Shown: in pieces, positions 35,893-39,020 of the stretch
Position numbering within the stretch: position 1 is the stretch's first letter
How the letters are laid out: each line of letters starts with the position of its first letter
Source: Cytophagales bacterium
GTDB taxonomy: Bacteria > Bacteroidota > Bacteroidia > Cytophagales > JAHDFW01
NCBI GenBank assembly: GCA_020627945.1
Contig: JAHDFW010000014.1
Coordinates: 1 to 39,020 of the forward strand
Reading direction: 5' to 3'
DNA length: 39,020 nucleotides
Position numbers and translations under genes: made by a program
Notes under the pieces: model-generated
Database searches by the model: none
What the model was told of the DNA's origin: nothing
What the model saw: only the letters and a program-made list of their open reading frames with translations

Positions 35893-35924
35893 AATAAAAG
35901 GGGAGCAATTGCTCCCCTTTTATT
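35893..35924 (-). terminator. Intrinsic terminator of the TPR/HAMP-GAF operon
   Basis: A perfect hairpin, AAAAGGGGAGC / GCTCCCCTTTT around AATT, extended by three more A-T pairs. On the minus strand it is followed by a T-rich run and lies 25 bases after the stop codon of the GAF gene. The symmetry could let it work in both directions. Confidence 0.9.
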
Positions 35925-35949
35925 AATTCTATATCAAACTTTAAATCTT

Positions 35950-37986
35950 TTAAGCTTCTTTTAGTTTAGCCAATTCTTCTTGAAGCTGATCTATCTGAAC
36001 ATCTTTCTCCTGAATGATACGATCCATTTCTTCCTGAGTTGCGTTCATTTCTTCCATATTTTGACGCATCTCTTCTTCATTAGCACGAAGCTCCTCACCT
36101 TGCTGTTGAGCTTCTTCTAGAAGATTCTTCGTTCTTTCTGTAATTCGAACATTACCTATAGCCGCTGCAATACTTTCAGCTACTTTCTCAATAAAGTCAA
36201 TTTCATACTCCTCTAACACACGGAAAGCTGCAAATTCCATTACACCATAAATCTCTTCATTTGCGATTAGAGGAACAATTAAAATACATCTTGGCGTTGC
36301 CTGACCTAAACCAGAAGTGATATATACAAATTCCTCTGGAACATCCGTCATGAAGATGGTCTTTTGCTCATACCAACATTGCCCTACTAATCCCTGACCT
36401 TTCTCAATTTTAGTATCCAAGAATTTTTTTCTATCCCAAGCATAAATTGAGGCAATTTCGAGGTGAATATCCTTTTTATCAATATCATTAATCAAAAACA
36501 GAGCTGCCTGGTTAACTTTTAAATAATTCACCAAATACAGAATAATTTGGTCCGACAAATGCTCAAGATTATCGTTATTGGCTCTTAAAATTTCAGAGAA
36601 AGTTGCAACTCCTTGATTAACCCAATTACGCTTCTCATCCTCATCTGCTAACTTAGTAAGGTTATCACGCATATCCATTAGGGACTTTCCTAGGATATCA
36701 TTATTACTCAGCATTTCATACTCAGCTTCTAAGTTTCCATTACCTAGTTCCTGAGCAAATACTGCAGTTTGTTTTAGGCCTGCTAGCAGATTACGAACCG
36801 ACCTTACCATTTCACCTATATCATCACGCCAAACCTTCATCTTAAACTCAGGCAATTCCCCTTTACCCATACTAATTAAGTACCTACGAAGAGATTTTAT
36901 TGGTCTAGTTACAGATCTATTAAAGTAAAAATATTGTAGTACATTAAAGACTATTAATATCACAATTAAAAGCATGAGATATATCTTCCCAGATGTAACA
37001 TCATTCTCCAGTTCTTCCAGTCTTAATTGTTCCTGTTTTTCATTGCTTCGCAACAATTCACGAACATCCATATACACTTCTTCCAAACTTGAAGTAAAAT
37101 CCTGAGATGCCAATAGGATATTACCATTTCCGTCTCCAATATTTACGCCTTGTCCATATGCTTCCGAAGAAAGGTCGAAATCTAACAATTCGAGATCATC
37201 CATTTCACTTCCTCCAGAAGTTGACGCACCTTCATCAACATCTAATCCGAGATCAAGATCGCTATCCAGACTTAAGTCTATTTCTGAATTTAATGTCAAA
37301 TCCAGAGAACTGTTATTAAGATCATTAAGTTCTCCTAAATCTCCTCCAGATTCATCTAGATCAAGAGAAATATCTCCATCTCCGCTATTCAGGCTAAAAT
37401 CATCCAAACCTGCCAAAGGATCTGAAGCTTCAGTTGTTGATGGATTACCAGTTTCTGCTATAACTAAATCCTCCCCGCTAAGAGAGCCCATTTCTGTGCT
37501 ACCAGTACTCCCCTTAACTCCAAGAGCTTCGTCAATAGAAAATTCAAAACCATTACCATCTCTTAATAAATCTTCATTGCTTTCGAAAAGAGGGGTAATC
37601 ACGCTGTCTTCTCTACTAGTGGTAGACAACTCACCCAACTTATCAAGATAAGAAGTCATACTCCCCTTCAAATTGGATATTTCCCCTTTAAGATCGTTAT
37701 CTTTCGAAAGTGAATACTCCTTAAGTTTTGCCTCATACTGCTTTACCGCAGCATTATAAAACATCGCCTCCTCCTTAATCTGAGAATGATGATTTATCAG
37801 GTTCTTGTTTCCAGTGTGGATTTTATTCAAATGATACCATCCCACAAAGCCACATACCATTAGTAAAATGACACTTATGAGGATAGAAATCAAAAATTTT
37901 CTCCCAACAGTTAAAACTTGCTCTAAGTCCCTCGATTCAACATCGCTTACCGTTGAAAAATTGGAATGCTTTACGTCGCCAGCCAT
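35950..37986 (-). CDS. Membrane-anchored HAMP-GAF coiled-coil signalling protein with acidic periplasmic insert
   Basis: 678 residues. Layout: cytosolic N-terminus 1-30; membrane helix 31-52; periplasmic region 53-333 with helical parts at 60-125 and 295-330; membrane helix 334-355; HAMP from 357 with a second HAMP-like segment to about 460; GAF domain about 465-615; and a charged coiled coil 615-678 containing EELRANEEEMRQNMEEM. The fold resembles a chemoreceptor or sensor-kinase input half, but no kinase, cyclase, phosphatase or methyl-accepting output domain follows; the protein ends in the coiled coil. Within the periplasmic region, residues 185-272 are a low-complexity stretch of Asp, Leu, Ser and Gly (for example DISLDLDES and DLSLDSDLDLGLD). 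It starts 27 bases after the TPR gene, so the two are probably one operon. The GAF ligand and the partner that receives the signal are unknown. The domain assignment is solid; the function is inferred only as signal transduction. Confidence 0.88.
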   Translation of the reverse strand: MAGDVKHSNFSTVSDVESRDLEQVLTVGRKFLISILISVILLMVCGFVGWYHLNKIHTGNKNLINHHSQIKEEAMFYNAAVKQYEAKLKEYSLSKDNDLKGEISNLKGSMTSYLDKLGELSTTSREDSVITPLFESNEDLLRDGNGFEFSIDEALGVKGSTGSTEMGSLSGEDLVIAETGNPSTTEASDPLAGLDDFSLNSGDGDISLDLDESGGDLGELNDLNNSSLDLTLNSEIDLSLDSDLDLGLDVDEGASTSGGSEMDDLELLDFDLSSEAYGQGVNIGDGNGNILLASQDFTSSLEEVYMDVRELLRSNEKQEQLRLEELENDVTSGKIYLMLLIVILIVFNVLQYFYFNRSVTRPIKSLRRYLISMGKGELPEFKMKVWRDDIGEMVRSVRNLLAGLKQTAVFAQELGNGNLEAEYEMLSNNDILGKSLMDMRDNLTKLADEDEKRNWVNQGVATFSEILRANNDNLEHLSDQIILYLVNYLKVNQAALFLINDIDKKDIHLEIASIYAWDRKKFLDTKIEKGQGLVGQCWYEQKTIFMTDVPEEFVYITSGLGQATPRCILIVPLIANEEIYGVMEFAAFRVLEEYEIDFIEKVAESIAAAIGNVRITERTKNLLEEAQQQGEELRANEEEMRQNMEEMNATQEEMDRIIQEKDVQIDQLQEELAKLKEA

Positions 37987-38013
37987 AGAGCGAAGATAAT
38001 GCTTTATTTGATT

Positions 38014-38784
38014 TTATTGCAATTTATTTAGCATAGATTTACAGCTCAATTTATACCCAGGATCATCCTCTGTTTTGACAGGCAAAGAAAGTGCTTTCTT
38101 AAGTGCTGCAATCGCTTTCGGCTTATTTTTAACTTTCACGTATGCCAACGCTAAATCCTTCCAATACAAAATATAATCAGGTCTAATGCTACAAGATTTT
38201 TCAAAAAATTTAACAGCATTCTCGTTACTCATTCCTTTAGGAACACCTCCTAAAATCAAATTGGCAGCAGTTTTTTCCGCAGCACTTAGGTTTGATACTC
38301 TATAATTCAACCTGCCTAACAAGTGATAACCTCCTGCGTGTTTAGGATCTAAGGTCACACACTTCTCAGAATTAAATTTAATATCCTTTAGCATCGCAAC
38401 TCTTTGCTTTGCTCCAGAAATTTGAGCCATACGACCTGCAGCTAATGCCTTAACAAAGTACGCGTCAGCTGAGTTTTTATTTAGAGCTAATGCTTTATCG
38501 GCTGTACTCTTAGAAGTCTCAAAATATTCACGCTTCTTTGACATATCGGTAACTCTAAATCCAACTCTAGAAGATAACCAACTCACTTTATAGTTAGCTT
38601 TAAAACTCTCAGGATTCATTTTAAGAGCCTGTTTGTACTTAAATAATGCTTGGGTCTCCTTCATGTTTTTCTCCAGCAACTCGCCTTGACTCATCAATTC
38701 TGCAAAAGATTGCGATTGCACAGAAATCACAGACAAACACAATACTGCAATCATTAATGCACTAATTTTCAATTTCGCTCCCAT
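38014..38784 (-). CDS. Exported tetratricopeptide-repeat protein
   Basis: 256 residues with a signal peptide (MGAKLK, hydrophobic core 7-22, likely cleavage after the SQS around 24-26), hence periplasmic. Four or five TPR-like helical pairs follow, roughly 28-61, 87-118, 134-167, 187-218 and 204-237, with typical residues such as the ALKMNP and TLDPKHA turns. The middle segment (YFVKALAAGRMAQ to GGYHLLGRLNYRVS, 109-164) recalls the TPR block of RMD/FAM82-like proteins, by memory only. It is the first gene of the pair with the HAMP-GAF protein, 27 bases apart, and could be a periplasmic partner of that protein's sensor domain. No enzymatic motif is seen. The binding partner is unknown. Confidence 0.85.
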   Translation of the reverse strand: MGAKLKISALMIAVLCLSVISVQSQSFAELMSQGELLEKNMKETQALFKYKQALKMNPESFKANYKVSWLSSRVGFRVTDMSKKREYFETSKSTADKALALNKNSADAYFVKALAAGRMAQISGAKQRVAMLKDIKFNSEKCVTLDPKHAGGYHLLGRLNYRVSNLSAAEKTAANLILGGVPKGMSNENAVKFFEKSCSIRPDYILYWKDLALAYVKVKNKPKAIAALKKALSLPVKTEDDPGYKLSCKSMLNKLQ

Positions 38785-38992
38785 AGTTATATACTTAGTT
38801 TTATTAAAAATTCTTTTATAATTCTCCCCAACACAATAACCATACCTAAATAACTTTCATGATCTATCGTACACACAAAAATAATAAAAAAAATAAGATG
38901 GTATTTATCAAATAACATTTCAGTTCTTATCGAGCTCTAAGGTCAATTATATATTTATACAGAGATTATATTCATCTTAACCGATAAATCTG

Positions 38993-39000
38993 TAATTTTG
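38993..39000 (+). promoter_or_regulatory. Possible -7 element for a gene beyond the right edge
   Basis: TAATTTTG on the plus strand matches TAnnTTTG. At the expected -33 distance the bases read TTC rather than TTG. The remaining 20 bases contain no sustained open frame, so any gene would start outside the window. Apart from this, 38785-39020 holds nothing that I recognise. Confidence 0.3.
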
Positions 39001-39020
39001 CCGCATTATTGATGAGTTGA

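Noticed and set aside
35640-35949. CRISPR array or small RNA gene in the convergent gap
   Set aside because: The structure is one palindromic element plus a terminator; there are no repeated spacers and no promoter consensus.
38876-38883. TATTTTTG as promoter of the TPR gene
   Set aside because: It matches the -7 consensus, but the nearest TTG is 25 bases away and the leader would exceed 80 bases in a very A-rich region; too weak to call.

Overview
The window is AT-rich DNA from a member of the Bacteroidota. The main evidence is four start sites with the phylum's own promoter consensus (TTG, 19-20 bases, TAnnTTTG), mostly absent Shine-Dalgarno sequences, and the gene families present. I cannot name a family or genus. 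Possible orders are Flavobacteriales or Cytophagales.

Layout: (1) bases 1-115, an initiator tRNA gene with its promoter, minus strand. (2) 178-32836, one minus-strand operon of about 32.6 kb: promoter, a 4936-residue nonribosomal peptide synthetase (here NRPS-A), a 534-residue CmlA-type diiron beta-hydroxylase, and a 5358-residue synthetase (NRPS-C). (3) 33007-33321, a tRNA-Leu/tRNA-Gly operon, minus strand. (4) 33338-35639, plus-strand S-adenosylhomocysteinase (ahcY) and an exported DUF547 protein. (5) 35700-35828, a compound palindromic repeat. (6) 35893-38784, a minus-strand pair: an exported TPR protein followed by a membrane HAMP-GAF protein.

How the NRPS operon should work. NRPS-A reads C-remnant, A(Thr), T, C, A(Cys-like), T, C, C, A(Thr), T, C, A(Ala-like), T, C. 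NRPS-C reads C-remnant, A(Asp), T, E, C, A(Gly), T, C, A(Ser), T, C, C, A(Orn-like), T, C. With operon order as assembly order this gives an octapeptide of the type Thr-(Cys?)-Thr-(Ala?)-D-Asp-Gly-Ser-(Orn/basic?), with at least one residue hydroxylated at the beta carbon by the enzyme encoded between the synthetases. Substrates were read by hand from the ten pocket positions. Thr, Asp, Gly and Ser match known codes closely; the others are weaker.

The most unusual points are these. There are ten complete condensation domains for seven peptide bonds. Each synthetase has one back-to-back C-C pair. Both begin with only the C-terminal lobe of a C domain and end with a complete C domain. There is no thioesterase or reductase, so release must be by the last C domain or by an enzyme encoded elsewhere. 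No MbtH protein, phosphopantetheinyl transferase, exporter, TonB receptor or regulator lies in the window, so the function of the product cannot be deduced.
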